The notes under the pieces are model-generated. The model did not search any database. It saw only the letters and a program-made list of their open reading frames with translations, and was not told the DNA's origin. Both the position numbers and the translations under genes were made by a program. A stretch of 43,515 nucleotides of DNA, from the NCBI GenBank assembly GCA_001642005.1, contig LWCA01000182.1, positions 1 through 43,515 on the forward strand, read 5' to 3'. Shown here in pieces: positions 20,401 to 31,366 of this stretch. How positions within the stretch are numbered: position 1 is the stretch's first letter; each line of letters begins with the position of its first letter. This stretch comes from Intoshia linei (Eukaryota; Orthonectida; Rhopaluridae).

Positions 20401-22169
20401 TAGAATTTACGGTTTTTCCATTTTTTTTCTGCTTTGTAGTGAATCTTTGCGACATGATTTCGAAATAATTTCAGATTTTGTCTGTTTGTCGTCCGGATAC
20501 AAAATTTTTGAAGCTATAATAGATGCTGGTATACTTGTCACTGAAGCAGTTATCAAATGAGCCGCACTCATCTAAATTTCGAAATAATGAAAACGTTAAA
20601 AATAAAACCCCAAAACTAACATAAACAATCATTATACTACCAGCAATAGTTGAAAATCCAACTGTCATAATCAAATGTATTTGAGACAGAGATAAGTAAG
20701 CTAAACTATGGTTTACAATTAATGGAGATTCAGTCTAAAGGTGTATAATTTGAAAATATTAAATTATTCAAAAAATACCATTCCTAAAAAAACATTGGCT
20801 ACAGCCACTGTCGCTTCTTCACCAGAAATTTGCATAGTATTTCTCATTAAACTTGCAATTTTGGATACGAAATATTGAATAATATTCATATAGGTACAAA
20901 TTGAAAATATAGCACTGAATGTTATAATTACTGGGAGAATCTAATTTATTTTAAAAAGATAATCAAACACTTACCAAAAACGCAAAATAGTGCTCATTGT
21001 AACTGCCAAAAACCATGCGAGAACCTTCTTTAGTAAACTCAATAACCAAAGTCAGTCGATCTCCAATATCTTGAAGAAAACTATTTCCTTTCGTAAGAAA
21101 AATTGCTATTAAAAATTGAAGGCTTATTCCCCAAAATATTGTAACAATATTTATCTAAAATTAAATAATTTTTATTTTTAAAAAATTACGTCTTTTCTAG
21201 AATGACTTTTGAGGAATAACAACAAAAGGAAAACGCAGTATCCAACAAGAGAAACAAAATTGTAATATTTTTTTAAAATTAGGTTTATAGAAATTGTATA
21301 AATAATTACAATTATACAAATAATGATAGGTATGATGCTAAATATAAATTTTAAAATTCCATTTCCACGAATTTTTTGAAAAGATATGTATAAATTAGTT
21401 CTACATTACTAATAATTGAGAAAATAAATTTAACCAAACCGAAGATAAAATCCATCAATCTTATAAAAACAAAATAATTTTGAATAGACCCATTAAACAT
21501 TTAATAAAATAAAAAAATTATAAAAATCATCAATTTTTAACTGAACACCAGGGCTAAACGAGAATTCAAATTCAAAATTAATTTTTACTTTAAAAAGTAT
21601 ATTTTTGATTTTATAGTATATAAAAAAATTCATCAAAATTTAAAATGGGCGGTACAAGTGTAAATATTACCTTATTATTTTCGATCTATTCAAATTTTTA
21701 CAAAATGAAAATTTAACATTTGGTGTGTTAAAGTAATGACCAAATCTAATTTTGAGTCGTGCCATATAAAAGAATTTTTTATTGGTAATATCGAATAAAA
21801 TTAACAATCCAAGTATTATGATGATTATGGCCACCACATTTTCTTGCATTTGAGTCAAATATTTGTCATTCAGAGAAATTTTGTTATTTTTAAGTTTTGT
21901 GTTAGAATCAAGTACACATGATAAATTGTACTTGTTTTCTATCATATTTTCGAAATTTTTCAGGTACGTTAGAACGATAGAAGTGGAATTGGACGACGTG
22001 GCGACGTACAAAAAACTGTACTGTACAGAGACAGCTATCAGAAAGACTATCAACATTATACATGTTACAAGGTAAATTTTTCGTGGTTGTGGTTTCTTTT
22101 CAACTTCTGTGACAGAAGTCAGGTCAATTTTTTCCTACAAATAAAGATGAGCAATTATCAAATTACCAT
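14496..22169 (-). CDS. SLC28: concentrative nucleoside transporter (SLC28/CNT family)
   Basis: Ten exons (22169-22167, 22134-21671, 21400-21190, 21154-20975, 20940-20779, 20734-20609, 20571-20411, 19462-19300, 14885-14721, 14684-14496) give 607 residues. CNTs import nucleosides with Na+ or H+. Family motifs: ANVFLGMTESP, GFSTIAGS, SAAHLITASVTSIPAS, FNEFIAFQKL and MTYALCGFANLGSMGI, spread over many membrane segments. Exon 2 encodes a cytosolic start, one membrane span and a loop with NSTS. The usual GQTE of the substrate site reads GMTE. The frame stops at ACIAGN, without the extracellular C-terminal tail of vertebrate CNTs. Exon 1 contains only the ATG codon, and intron 1 is 32 nt. Intron 8 (14886-19299) is 4.4 kb and holds Helitrons and a GPCR pseudogene. 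The stop is 47 bp from the DNAJC21 stop. Confidence 0.94.
15131..15440 (-). mobile_element. Helitron fragment, copy E (3' end, in CNT intron 8)
   Basis: On the minus strand it ends in the hairpin (TGTTTGTAC, loop, GTACATAACAG) and CTAG (15131-15134). The adjoining body matches copy A at 8840-9130, including the GGTTCC and AATTTATTAGACAGAATG blocks. The 5' half is missing. Confidence 0.65.
15790..16878 (+). pseudogene. peptide-type (rhodopsin family) GPCR pseudogene nested in CNT intron 8
   Basis: Translated pieces show TM1-TM2 (LVANSIMITVLYR, YVLNLALANFIFLLSCVP), TM3 with a Cys exactly 24 residues before the DRY position, TM4, ECL2 with Cys, TM5 ending in QIKKKF, TM6 (FFFTWLPT) and TM7 (SCFNPVVY), then a Cys-rich tail. 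The layout resembles galanin/allatostatin-type receptors. Lesions: the TM2 frame ends at TAA 15938-15940 and a frame change is needed to reach TM3, and an in-frame TAG at 16705-16707 follows TM6. The ICL3 junction can be explained by an intron (about 16338-16610). The usual Asp in TM2 is Asn and DRY is DKL. No N-terminal exon was found. Preserved motifs suggest recent decay; a working gene with unusual introns is less likely. Confidence 0.75.
16879..18149. other. CNT intron 8 interior, no gene
   Basis: It contains a Helitron-derived stretch around 16940-17010 and a short GC-richer patch (17255-17340) resembling hAT MITE ends (GCGGCCCGCG). The hAT-like MITE at 17562-17843 is listed separately. 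The rest is AT-rich and unremarkable. Confidence 0.5.
17562..17843. mobile_element. hAT-type MITE
   Basis: The terminal inverted repeats are ACAGTGGTTCCAAAACTT on the left and, read inward from the right, GCAGTGCTTCCAAACTT. The element is about 280 bp with an AT-rich interior. The flanks (CTAGAA and CTCTAA) are only loosely similar, so the 8-bp duplication has decayed. Confidence 0.55.
18150..19131 (+). mobile_element. non-autonomous Helitron, copy B (CNT intron 8)
   Basis: The 5' region (ATATAATATTCTACC, then CCAATATTTGTTTG and TGTGTTACCGTTTATTTCAA) matches copy A, but the TC start is eroded. The 3' end has GATGTTTATAC and ATACATAACAG, with the hairpin partly mutated, then AGTCAAG and CTAG at 19128-19131. 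It is about 980 bp with no coding capacity. Confidence 0.7.
19463..20410. other. CNT intron 7, 948 bp, no gene
   Basis: AT-rich. It contains GGTCCAGACCTCTTGAAAA at 20072 and an imperfect partner, CCTCTTAGAGGTTTCTAGAC, near 20265, possibly the ends of a 230-bp MITE. Nothing else is recognisable. Confidence 0.4.
22135..22166 (-). other. 32-nt intron after the CNT start codon
   Basis: GTAATTTG at the donor end and ATTTGTAG at the acceptor end bound a 32-nt intron, the shortest in the window. Splicing joins the ATG to GAAAAAATTGAC in phase 0. Without it the frame from this ATG reads into a stop. Confidence 0.65.
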
Positions 22170-22195
22170 TAATCTTTAGAAGGAATGATAAAATA
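22170..22195 (-). promoter_or_regulatory. candidate trans-splice acceptor before CNT
   Basis: A pyrimidine-rich tract (TCATTCCTTCTAAAG on the minus strand, AG complement at 22174-22175) ends 4 nt before the CNT ATG. The WDR3 stop is 168 bp upstream on the same strand, which is little space for a separate promoter plus a non-coding exon. Confidence 0.5.
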
Positions 22196-22311
22196 AATAA
22201 TGAAACTCGTTTAATTCTATTAGTGATGATGTTATCTGTATATCAGTATCAACTAAATAGAACATGATGCAGTTCCATATACAATTAAAATGGGTCAAAG
22301 GGATCTTAGAG

Positions 22312-22317
22312 TTTATT
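22312..22317 (-). terminator. AATAAA signal after WDR3
   Basis: On the minus strand AATAAA lies 20 nt after the WDR3 stop, between WDR3 and CNT. This is the expected position for 3'-end formation of the first gene of a trans-spliced pair. Confidence 0.5.
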
Positions 22318-22337
22318 TTGTACAATTTTGTCATTTA

Positions 22338-25300
22338 TCAAGTTACAATACTCAAGAGTTTTCTCTTTTTTCTTTTCAGCTTGACATTTTCAACTTCAAT
22401 GTCGCATATGGTATTTGTTCGATCCTGATATGCTTCTTTTAACATTTCAATGGTGCGTAGGTTGAAAGAGTAACTATTCTAATCAATGTATAATTAATGG
22501 ATAAAAATCAATTAACCCAGCGAGTGTGTAATATTTTTGTAATGTGTAATTTTGCATTTTCAATTAATGCAATATTGCTTTTCTTATTTACAATTTCATG
22601 TTGATTCATTCTAAAAAATAATTTTAAAAAATTATTGGAACTTACCTAATTAAAAATAATATTCCTTTGATAGCCAATTCTTTGTCACAACAGTTTTTAA
22701 TTAAATTTGGTAATAATTCTAGAATCAGTAAGCCGTAAGGTGAAAAAGGAATAGATAATAAAGATTCATACATGTATCTAAAATTATTGATAGTATCAGT
22801 CTTATGTAAAATTACGCTGGTTTTATATTTCCGAAACATGTAACAATGTAATCCATTATATTGTCTGTTCCGTATTGTTTTATCGATGCTTCATTCTAAT
22901 TTTCATTATTAACAATAAATTAGTTATTGGAACCTTGAAAGCATCAATACCATTTTTTATAAATATATCTAGAGAGTCAATTAAAGTTTCTGCCTAAAAA
23001 CGCATGAAAAGAGTATTATAAAATATTTACGTTTCTAACAGTTTCAATAGATTTTCGTGAAGCTATATTAAATATAGTTTCGTAACTTTCTCCAGGGACC
23101 TAATAAATTAGATTAAAATAATCATGAAAAGAAAACAAAATCACAATCATAATACATAATAAATTGTTTATAAATGCATTTAACCATTTGTAAAGTATAA
23201 ATCACAATTTAAAGTCACAACGTTAATAAATCATCAACTGTCAAACGTAGAAAACACTTAGCATTACACTTAATGTGCAAGTTGTATATAGTTTTTACGT
23301 TATTGTATTACATTATGACATATATGAGAAATGGGGTGTTTCCAAAATCACAAATATAAAACTATTAACGCAATTAATAGGTTGTATAAAAATCTATATC
23401 AAAGAGTAGCTAAGAAATTAATACTCTAATACAGTGGTTCTCAATGTGGGCGGTAACGCCTCGGGCAATTTAAAAATTTAGGGCGATACAGGCAATATTA
23501 TTGTTAATGAAAAATTTCTAAATTGATGAAATTACTGTAATATTAGTTATTTAAAAAACAGAAATCTGCATATTACGCTTACAAAAAATTGTCTTTATAT
23601 ACTATTCTATTTAATGATTTACTATTTAGTACTCATTTTTTAATTAAAACATAATTTTGATAAAATATTTACTAATTAAAAAAATTATTTAATTATTTAA
23701 TTTCAGTTGTAAAAATGGATTTTAATTATTTTGTATTACAATGTATATTTTATTGTAATTCAACCTTTAATTTAAAGGTTTTATCTTTTGTTTCTAATTT
23801 TAAATTATCTATAACGCTAAAAAAATATTTTTCTAAATCCCAAGAATGGCGAATTGTGGAGAGAATTCTGTATATCGTTTTAAAAGAGATTTAATTGACG
23901 TACACTAGCAAATTGATCCGAATGCCGGATATTATAATTAAAACAATATCTTTGGAACAATTTGTTACAAAATCGTCTTTTCGAATAAAAATATCACATC
24001 AAACTGAAAAAATTAAGTTTATGTAATACATTTTCAAATTAATAAAAAATTTGTAAATTTATGGTATACAGTAAAACCATGTTTTTGGGTAGAAAAGACT
24101 GAAAGAATTAGGTTATTAAATGACTGAAAAAATTAACATTCATCACTTGATTACACAAAAGTAATACAATTTCTATTTTATTCGAGATATTGTTCCTTCA
24201 CTCGTTGCATACATTATAAAACGTTTTTGTTCAGATCACTTTTTATCATATGGGCATTTAATTTAGCTATTTCTATTTTATGTCCTAATTTAATTTTTGT
24301 AAAAAAATAAAATGCCAAAAACAAGGTGTATTTGACATTAAGTGATAGGAAATAGTACAAAACACTATAAAAAATTATTTAATTTATTGACTCAAAAAAC
24401 AGGGGTGCCCGCTTCCGAGGTTCGCTCCACACGAGGTCGGACTGTAATACAAATTCATGTACAATACAACCAATATCATAATACATTTTCAAATGTTAGC
24501 GGCATACATGCTGGAAAGCATTACCCTAAAGGGTAAAGTAAAATCGAAAACTTATATGAATAATAAAAATTTTCATGATATATTTTTCATAAATAAATTT
24601 ACTGTTAAACATTATTTAACCGACAGACCCCTGCTTTAGAAGAGTTATATAATATTATTTAATTAAAAAAGAATAGGCGATACATAACAAACATAAAACT
24701 GTCATATGCTCAATTTCAACAATAACATCTTAAACCCATTTTCATGACCTAAAATCTAACACTCAAAAATTACATCAAAAAAGTTTTCTTTATTGATTTC
24801 ATCCTCTTCGTCCTCATTTCTTTTCTAAATATGAATGGAATCAATAAAAAATAAAATATAAAGCAGTGTTTCTCAAAAATTTTAACGTACAATGAAAATA
24901 ATAAAAATTTCATTTTTTAAGTACTTTAGTGTAGTATAAGATTTTACAATGAAAAAGTGCAAATTTAAAAAAAATTTCATGTAACTAAGCTTTTGCGAAA
25001 ACTACATTGCTAGTTTTCAATTTTTCGATGAGGACACATAAACATTTCTGGGCGCACTAATGCAATAGGCAGCATCAATTGAGAAACACTACTTTAGAAA
25101 AACAAAACCTTTTCTTCTTCATCCTTAATAGACAATATCTCGGTAGTTTCATTCCATACATGAAGAGATCCATCATGTGACGTGGAAACAACCCATTTTC
25201 CACTTAAATCCACATCTATTGACCAAACCGGTCCAAAATGACCCTAAAATTAATAATTAAAAATACAATACTTGGTACCTTAAAAATTTGTATGCATTCG

Positions 25301-27042
25301 AACGTATCTGCATCCCACTGCTTAACGATATTATCCCTACCAGCAGAAAAAAATCTGGTAGTTTTTCCGACAAATCGACAAACCATGACACTGTCTTCAT
25401 GTGCAACAATGGAACGTCGACAATCTCCAAAATCCATTCCCCAAACATTGACTCTCCTATCCTGAGAAGCAGAAATTAAAATGCGCGAATCAAAAGAAAA
25501 ATCAACGCAATTGATAGGTAAGGTATGTCTGTACATAGTAAGGTATAATTTAAGACTATCCGTGTAAAATATTTTTAAGTTGTTATCGTCCAAAGCTACA
25601 GCAATATATTTTTTATCTTTACTAATGTTTCCAAAAATTATAGATTTTTGCAACTCTAATGTACGAATTTGATTTAAGGTAATATCATCATTTTCACTAA
25701 TCAATAATTCCCAACATTTTACAGATTTATCGTGACTAAAACTAATGAAATTTGATGAACCAAATGAAACAATTGAACTCACAGGTCCATTATGACATCT
25801 AGATGAATAGACACATTCTTCAGTAGCAAAATTTAAAATTTCTAATAATCCAAGTTTTGTACTGACTAAAACATAATTTCCACCTTTTAAAATAGCAAAA
25901 CAGGTGGCGAATTTACAAGCAACCTTTTTAGTGTACATGAGAGTTTCTTTATTCCACACTTTTATTGAATTTTGAGCCATAGATATAATATCATTTTTAT
26001 AAAATTTCACACGCCTAGCCTCAGAACGATGACCATACAATTTAAAATGATGATTAAAATCACAAGTCTCCTTTGAAAATGAGACGGAAGAAACATAATT
26101 AGATTTTGAAAGAACATACAATTTAATCTCTAAATTTGAATCGGTTTGAATATCAAATTGACACACCTTGTGAGGGAACATTATAGGTTCTCTTCTAGAA
26201 AAAATTAGGGGTTCATGACATTTATTTGATTTAAATTTTCTTTTTTTCTTTTTAAATTGAGTTTCATTTAAAATGTTAAAAATTTCAATCATTTTTCCAT
26301 TACTATGAACAAAGAGCATTTTTTCATCTCGATCCATATTTAAAGAGGTTCCGTTGCCTTTAGACATAATTTCCAATTTTCCCGCCTCCTCTAATTTTCC
26401 TTCATTATATTTCCACAGTTTTAAAATTTCATTTGAAAAAGAAACCAAAATATTAAAATTTTCGATATAAACAAAATTCCAAATTTCTGAAATGTCGGCA
26501 ACGATACTGTAATTACAAAAATAGTTTACAGCGTCCCAAACTTTTATTTGACAGTCTTTAGAACTAGAAAATAAAATGTTTCCATTTTTACTGAATCTTA
26601 GTTGAGTTATAGCTCCCTTGTGCCCTTTAAGTTTAATTATACCACACTCGCCTACAATGTCCCATAATATTATAAAAGTATCTTGTCCACCACTAGCCAA
26701 TACTGAATCGTTATAATTAAAGTTTAATGCGGTGATAATTGATTTGTGACCATTCACATTGAATGAAGGTTCAGCATTGTTTCTGAAAAAATTTATTGAT
26801 CCATTGCAATAAGCTACAGCTATATAGTTACTAATAAAACCTTGTCTAATTAAACAAATTTCATGTCTGTTTCCCATATAATATCCTTTTTTTGTTCCAG
26901 TTCTCAAATCCCATCTTACAGCATGAACTCCATTTGATGTAATTACTTCATTTTTTGTAACAATAATATTTGCTCGATGACTTCCTATTATTCCAAAAAT
27001 TCCATACAATTCATATCTGTAGTATTCTCGAGCTAATACCAT
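22338..27042 (-). CDS. WDR3: WDR3 / Utp12, small-subunit processome WD40 protein
   Basis: Nine exons (27042-25279, 25243-25109, 24824-24774, 23099-23031, 22993-22934, 22895-22816, 22777-22646, 22610-22517, 22478-22338) give 841 residues (human about 943). WDR3/Utp12 is a nucleolar subunit of the UTP-B complex in 18S rRNA processing. The first exon carries nearly the whole double WD40 propeller, with repeats such as NGHKSIITALNFNYNDSVLASGGQD and the hallmark VNVWGMDFGDC and KQWDADTFECIQ. A Lys-rich linker (FKKKKRKFK) lies near residue 265. The small exons encode the helical Utp12 domain (SIETVRN, YESLLSIPFSPY, LFLIR) and a terminal KRKKRK. Intron 1 is 35 nt. Introns 2 and 3 are enlarged by MITEs. 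Frames on the other strand over this gene are shadows. Confidence 0.96.
23100..24773. repeat. WDR3 intron 3, 1.67 kb of repeats
   Basis: It contains a hAT-like left end at about 23432 (ACAGTGGTTCTCAATGTGGG), a pogo-like end near 23853-23877, and a MITE at 24400-24633 with CAGGGGTGCCC and AGACCCCTG ends. The short open frames at 24342-24639 run across this MITE and are not supported as genes. Confidence 0.5.
24400..24633. mobile_element. hAT-type MITE in WDR3 intron 3
   Basis: The ends are CAGGGGTGCCCGCTTCCGAG and, read from the right, CAGGGGTCTGTCGG. It is about 234 bp. No clear target duplication. Confidence 0.45.
24864..25091. mobile_element. hAT-type MITE in WDR3 intron 2
   Basis: The inverted ends are CAGTGTTTCTCAAAAATT on the left and TAGTGTTTCTCAATTG read from the right. 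It is about 228 bp and accounts for nearly all of the 284-nt intron, leaving about 57 nt, the normal intron size here. Confidence 0.6.
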
Positions 27043-27931
27043 ATTTTATGTGTGAACGATAATTAAAAATTTTATTCAAAAAAAAGTAACATGGAAAAAC
27101 TTATGAAATTAAAGTTCAAGTTTAACATGGAAACGGACATATTGAGAAAATGTAATTATTTTCCAACCAAACTCAAAATTCCCAGTTTGAGAATATGTAT
27201 GATTGTGTTAGCTAATATATCATGGGCCTTTTCTAGTTTAGCCCCGTAAAATTGAAATTGAAATATAATTTTATTTATTTTACAATATATGTACAGTAGA
27301 TTCTCGTTTATAAGTACACTCGCTATTAAGTACACATCGTTATTCGATCCATTAAATTTAACAATAACTCGAGTACAAGTTTATTCTAATAGCTATTTGA
27401 AAACTTCATATTAAATATTTAGGTTCTATGGTTCAGCATCGTCCGTATATAATCGTTAGTTGTAATTATAGTTAATTAAAGATATTACTGTTTTGCGTGG
27501 TCGTTTGTAATCATCAGCTACCTTTTGGTATGATTTACCATCTTCAATTTCATTCAAAGTTAGAAAATAAATTTATAGCAATTCTTGGTTTAATACACAT
27601 AATTAAACTGAAAATAAGCAGAGTTTGAGTTATAATTTATTTTAATTTAGCGGAATTACTTCACTCAGCAACAATTTCAAAATAGATGTTTTATTGCTGT
27701 ACTTAATAACGAGATACTTAATTTAAGTCTTAAACTAAAATTAAAATTTTGCAATTTATTATTAAACTGAGACATGTGAGCCATAGAAAAATTTTGAAAC
27801 TAATAGAAATTTTTATTTTATGAAATCTCAATATTTCTAAATTATGACATTGATAAAATAATAAAATTATAAATAATCGCTGTCTTTGAAATTTTCTCTT
27901 ATTTTAAACAAAATTACATTTTGGTATAGAG

Positions 27932-29901
27932 CAGTGATTCCCAACGTGGGGCATAGAAAATTTGAGTGGATTTTGTGAAAATTTTTCAAAAATCAAAATC
28001 TAAACTTTGATAAATTCGCATATTAATTGCAAAAAAATTCACCCGACTTACCATAAAAAACTAGTTGACAATATTTACATTATCACTCACACTCATAATT
28101 ATCAAAAAAGGAATTAAATAATACAGGTATTTGACATGTATGATTAATGTTTCGCGTTAATAATTTATTATAAATTAATTAGGTATAAATACAATTATAT
28201 TATTAGATTTTGAATATTTAAAATGGATATCTCGTCTTTAATGAAACCAAAAAAAAGGAAAACACGGCAATATTCTGAAAGTTTTTTGTCATTTGGATTG
28301 ATTAAATCGGTGAACGATAGCTCTGCGCCATTCTGTTTGTTGTGTCAACAGACATTAACAAATGAATCAATGAAATCAGGACGTCTTGAAGCACATCTAA
28401 AAGTTAAACATCCTTCTTGTGTAAAACCAACGTTAGAATATTTTAAAACTAAGAAATACAAATTTGAAAATCGTAATAAAATTACTACTTTTATTTTCAC
28501 AAACATCCAAAATCAATAGTAGCCTTGAGGCCACTTATAAAATTGCTTTATTAATAGCGAAACATAAAAAAATCATACTATTGGAGAAGATCTAATAAAG
28601 TCAGCAATATCTATATTTGTTAAAGACGTTTTGAAAATTGATGATCGAAATGTTCTCGATATGCCACTAAGCAACAATACAATTAGCAGAAGAATTGATG
28701 AAATGGGTGAAGATATTGAAACACAACTTGTTGAAAAGCTGAAATCACGCAATTTCTCAATTTAAATGAATGAATCAACTCTCAGGAACAATGAGGTCGT
28801 TTTGCTAGCATATGTAAGGTATATTAATAAAGGTAAATTCGCTGAAGAGATGTTATTCTGTAAATCATTAGAGACCACTACCATTGATATATTCAAAAAA
28901 CTTAAAAACTACTTAGATGTCAATAATATATCAATACAAAATATAACGTCTTGTGCTGCTGATGTTATGATGGGAAAAAAAATGGATGTTTAAAAATGAT
29001 GAAAGATGAGAATCCGGAAATGCTTATTGTGCATTGTGTTATTCATAGAGAAAACTTAATGTCAAAAAAATGTCTCCTGTTCTTAATGAAGTAATGCAAT
29101 CGGTTATAAAGTGTATCAATTATATCAAAGCTGATGGCAAACGTGATCGTCTATTCAAGTCAAGTCCAAGTCATCGTTTAATTGAAAAGTCAGAAATGAA
29201 GAATCTGCTTACTATTGATGGTAAAGCATTTTTAAGTTATTTGGCAGATATATTTGAAAAGATTAATATGTTGAATAAGCAGCTTCAAGGAATGGATAAA
29301 ACTCTTGTTGATGCAAAGTCGAAAATATTTGGCTTCGTTACTTTATTATACTATATATATTTAAAATTGTTTGATCAGTTTTATTATTTAAAGAAGTGTG
29401 AGGTAACTGATGCTGCTGTACTTGTAATAATTGATCATTTGAAATTATTAGCTTCTGATTTAAAACATATTGAATTTCCAGTATGGATGTTTGTGATGAG
29501 ACAGAAAATAAATACCCTGTTTCAACTAGTTATGCAAAAAAATTGTTGTTACCTTTCCCTTCTTCATCTTAGCAGAATATGGATACAGTGCAATTAGTGA
29601 TCTATTGATTAAGAAAAGAAAAGTTGGGCATAATTAATAGAGGAGACCTGCGTTTAAAGATTACAAAAATGGTGCCTCAAATAGAAAAACTTTGCAAAAA
29701 ACACTAAACTCAAAAATCACATTAATTCATTAATTAAATTTTAATTTAATGTTTTACCCCATTTTGTTGCGCACTAATATATATGCATAAAAAAATCTAG
29801 TAGCACACTGCTATAGAAATATTTGATCAAATTATGGTAGGGCGTAAAAATTTTGTAAGGATAAAAGTGGGGCATAACACATAAAAGGTTGGGAAACACT
29901 G
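27932..29901 (+). mobile_element. complete hAT-type DNA transposon with 8-bp target duplication
   Basis: The element of 1970 bp is flanked by perfect direct copies of GTATAGAG (27924-27931 and 29902-29909). The terminal repeats are CAGTGATTCCCAACGTGGGG and, from the right, CAGTGTTTCCCAACC. It carries a decayed ZBED5-type transposase on the plus strand. Confidence 0.9.
28223..29620 (+). pseudogene. hAT transposase pseudogene (ZBED5-like)
   Basis: The first 98 codons contain a BED zinc finger (FCLLC, then HLKVKH). Further pieces match the transposase core: FAEEMLFCKSLETTT, HCVIHRENLMSKKMSPVLNE and IKCINYIKADGKRDRLF. The copy is broken by a stop or frame change after about 28519, a TAA at 28763-28765 just before MNEST, another stop at 28991-28993 with a frame change, and loss of most of the C-terminal dimerisation region. 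It cannot make an intact transposase. Confidence 0.85.
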
Positions 29902-29929
29902 GTATAGAGAGAATCAACTGTACTTTATG

Positions 29930-31340
29930 ATTTTCAATATTGTTCACTAGAGGTTCCAAAATTTTAAAAATTAAGTGCTGCATTGGAAAAAGTTGAGTAA
30001 TTAATCAAAAATAAATAATAAGACAATACAAAAATATAATTAATGTAAATTAGATAAAAACGCTTTCCATTATAAATGATCCCATATAGAAATATTCTAA
30101 AAAATTAAAATATTAACTTTATTTAATGGAATGTTACCATCGAATGTGCTCGTTTACTTTTTATTTATCGTAAATAAATTTTATCGATGTTTACATTCTT
30201 ATAATTTTTCATTGATAAAAATTTTCACTAAAACAAATATAAATGAGGCAGAATTGAATTTAAAAATGATAAGTAAACAACCAAACATAACGATCAAGAT
30301 AAGACCAATCAAAACATAGCTACAGACTGTAGCCTACAGTATCTCATCACAACATTCCAACAAATAAAGTTATATTTTAGTTTTTGTAGAACATTTTTGT
30401 ATGAAATTTTTGAAATAGCAAACTTCTGCCTAAAAAATTCTCCAAAATCATTTTTTTTATTGTACTATTACCATAAAACTGTCATACGCGACTTTATTCG
30501 TTCCGGCACAATAAAACTTGCAAAAAAATAACTAAAGATTATACACTTGTTTACATTGTTAATAAATTAAAAAGTCGGCTCTCGACAGAGCTAGCTGCTG
30601 TTTCACCAAGTATACACAAATAAATAATATATACACAAATAATCCTAATCATAATTACGACCATCGACTTTATTTCACAAGTTTTTTATCAAGTGAACTG
30701 ATTCAGTCATAATTTATTTTTTTATAATGGTATCAAAGTTAATGCAGTATCAAGATTACGAATATTGCAATTTTGTAATGTAAATAAATTAAAATGAGTA
30801 AAACAAAGTTTAAATTCAACATATATGCAGATGTCCTTGAAATTATTACACAAACAGTATACATTTTAAATATTGTGTGTAAATTGTTAACAAACGTAGT
30901 GTCATTAAAAAATAACTCTAATACTCTGCAAAAAGATTTTAATAATTAAATTAATTATTATCATCTGAATTTGAGCAAGGTAAATTATTTTAAAAATGTA
31001 AATGTAGTTTACCAACTTTTAAACCGCAATGCAAACTTTACCTTTCATCAAAAATGTTATTAAAATATGCCTTCAATTAAATAAATAGTATTGTTTATTC
31101 AAAGTTTGCATATAACAAGTAAATACTGATATTTAAATTTCTTATTTTTAAGAGTCTAAAAATTAATTCATACCCATTTGATTCTATATTTGAAAATTTG
31201 TATCGCTAAATAAATATCAATAAATACAATATCACGTTAGGTAATATTTTACTAAGATTGATAACGAAAATACCACTTGACTTTGAAATTTGGCTATATT
31301 TCAATTTTATTGGGCAATTTTTCAATGTCATTTGAATTTA
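29930..31340. other. 1.4 kb without a supported gene
   Basis: AT-rich. Only a Helitron relic at 30560-30615 (AGTCGGCTCTCGACAGAGCT then AGCTGCTGTTT) is recognised, and its hairpin and CTAG are destroyed. The short frame at 30131-30319 has no supporting feature. Confidence 0.5.
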
Positions 31341-31366
31341 TAGCTCTAAATTTACACTATTTTTAG

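Larger units (their letters stand above)
27294..29920. mobile_element. pogo/Tigger-like element interrupted by a hAT element
   Basis: The left end is TA then CAGTAGATTCTCGTTTATAA. The right end, read inward, is CAGTTGATTCTCT, also flanked by TA. This is the TA target and CAGT..CTC end style of pogo elements. Without the inserted hAT and its duplication it would be about 650 bp and non-coding. The hAT landed 11 bp from its right tip. Confidence 0.6.

Noticed and set aside
21421-21480. Extra CNT exon encoding LMDFIF
   Set aside because: Its donor phases do not join to the next exon; exon 2 joins directly to 21400 in phase.
25238-25479. Plus-strand frames opposite WDR3
   Set aside because: Shadows of the WD40 coding sequence.
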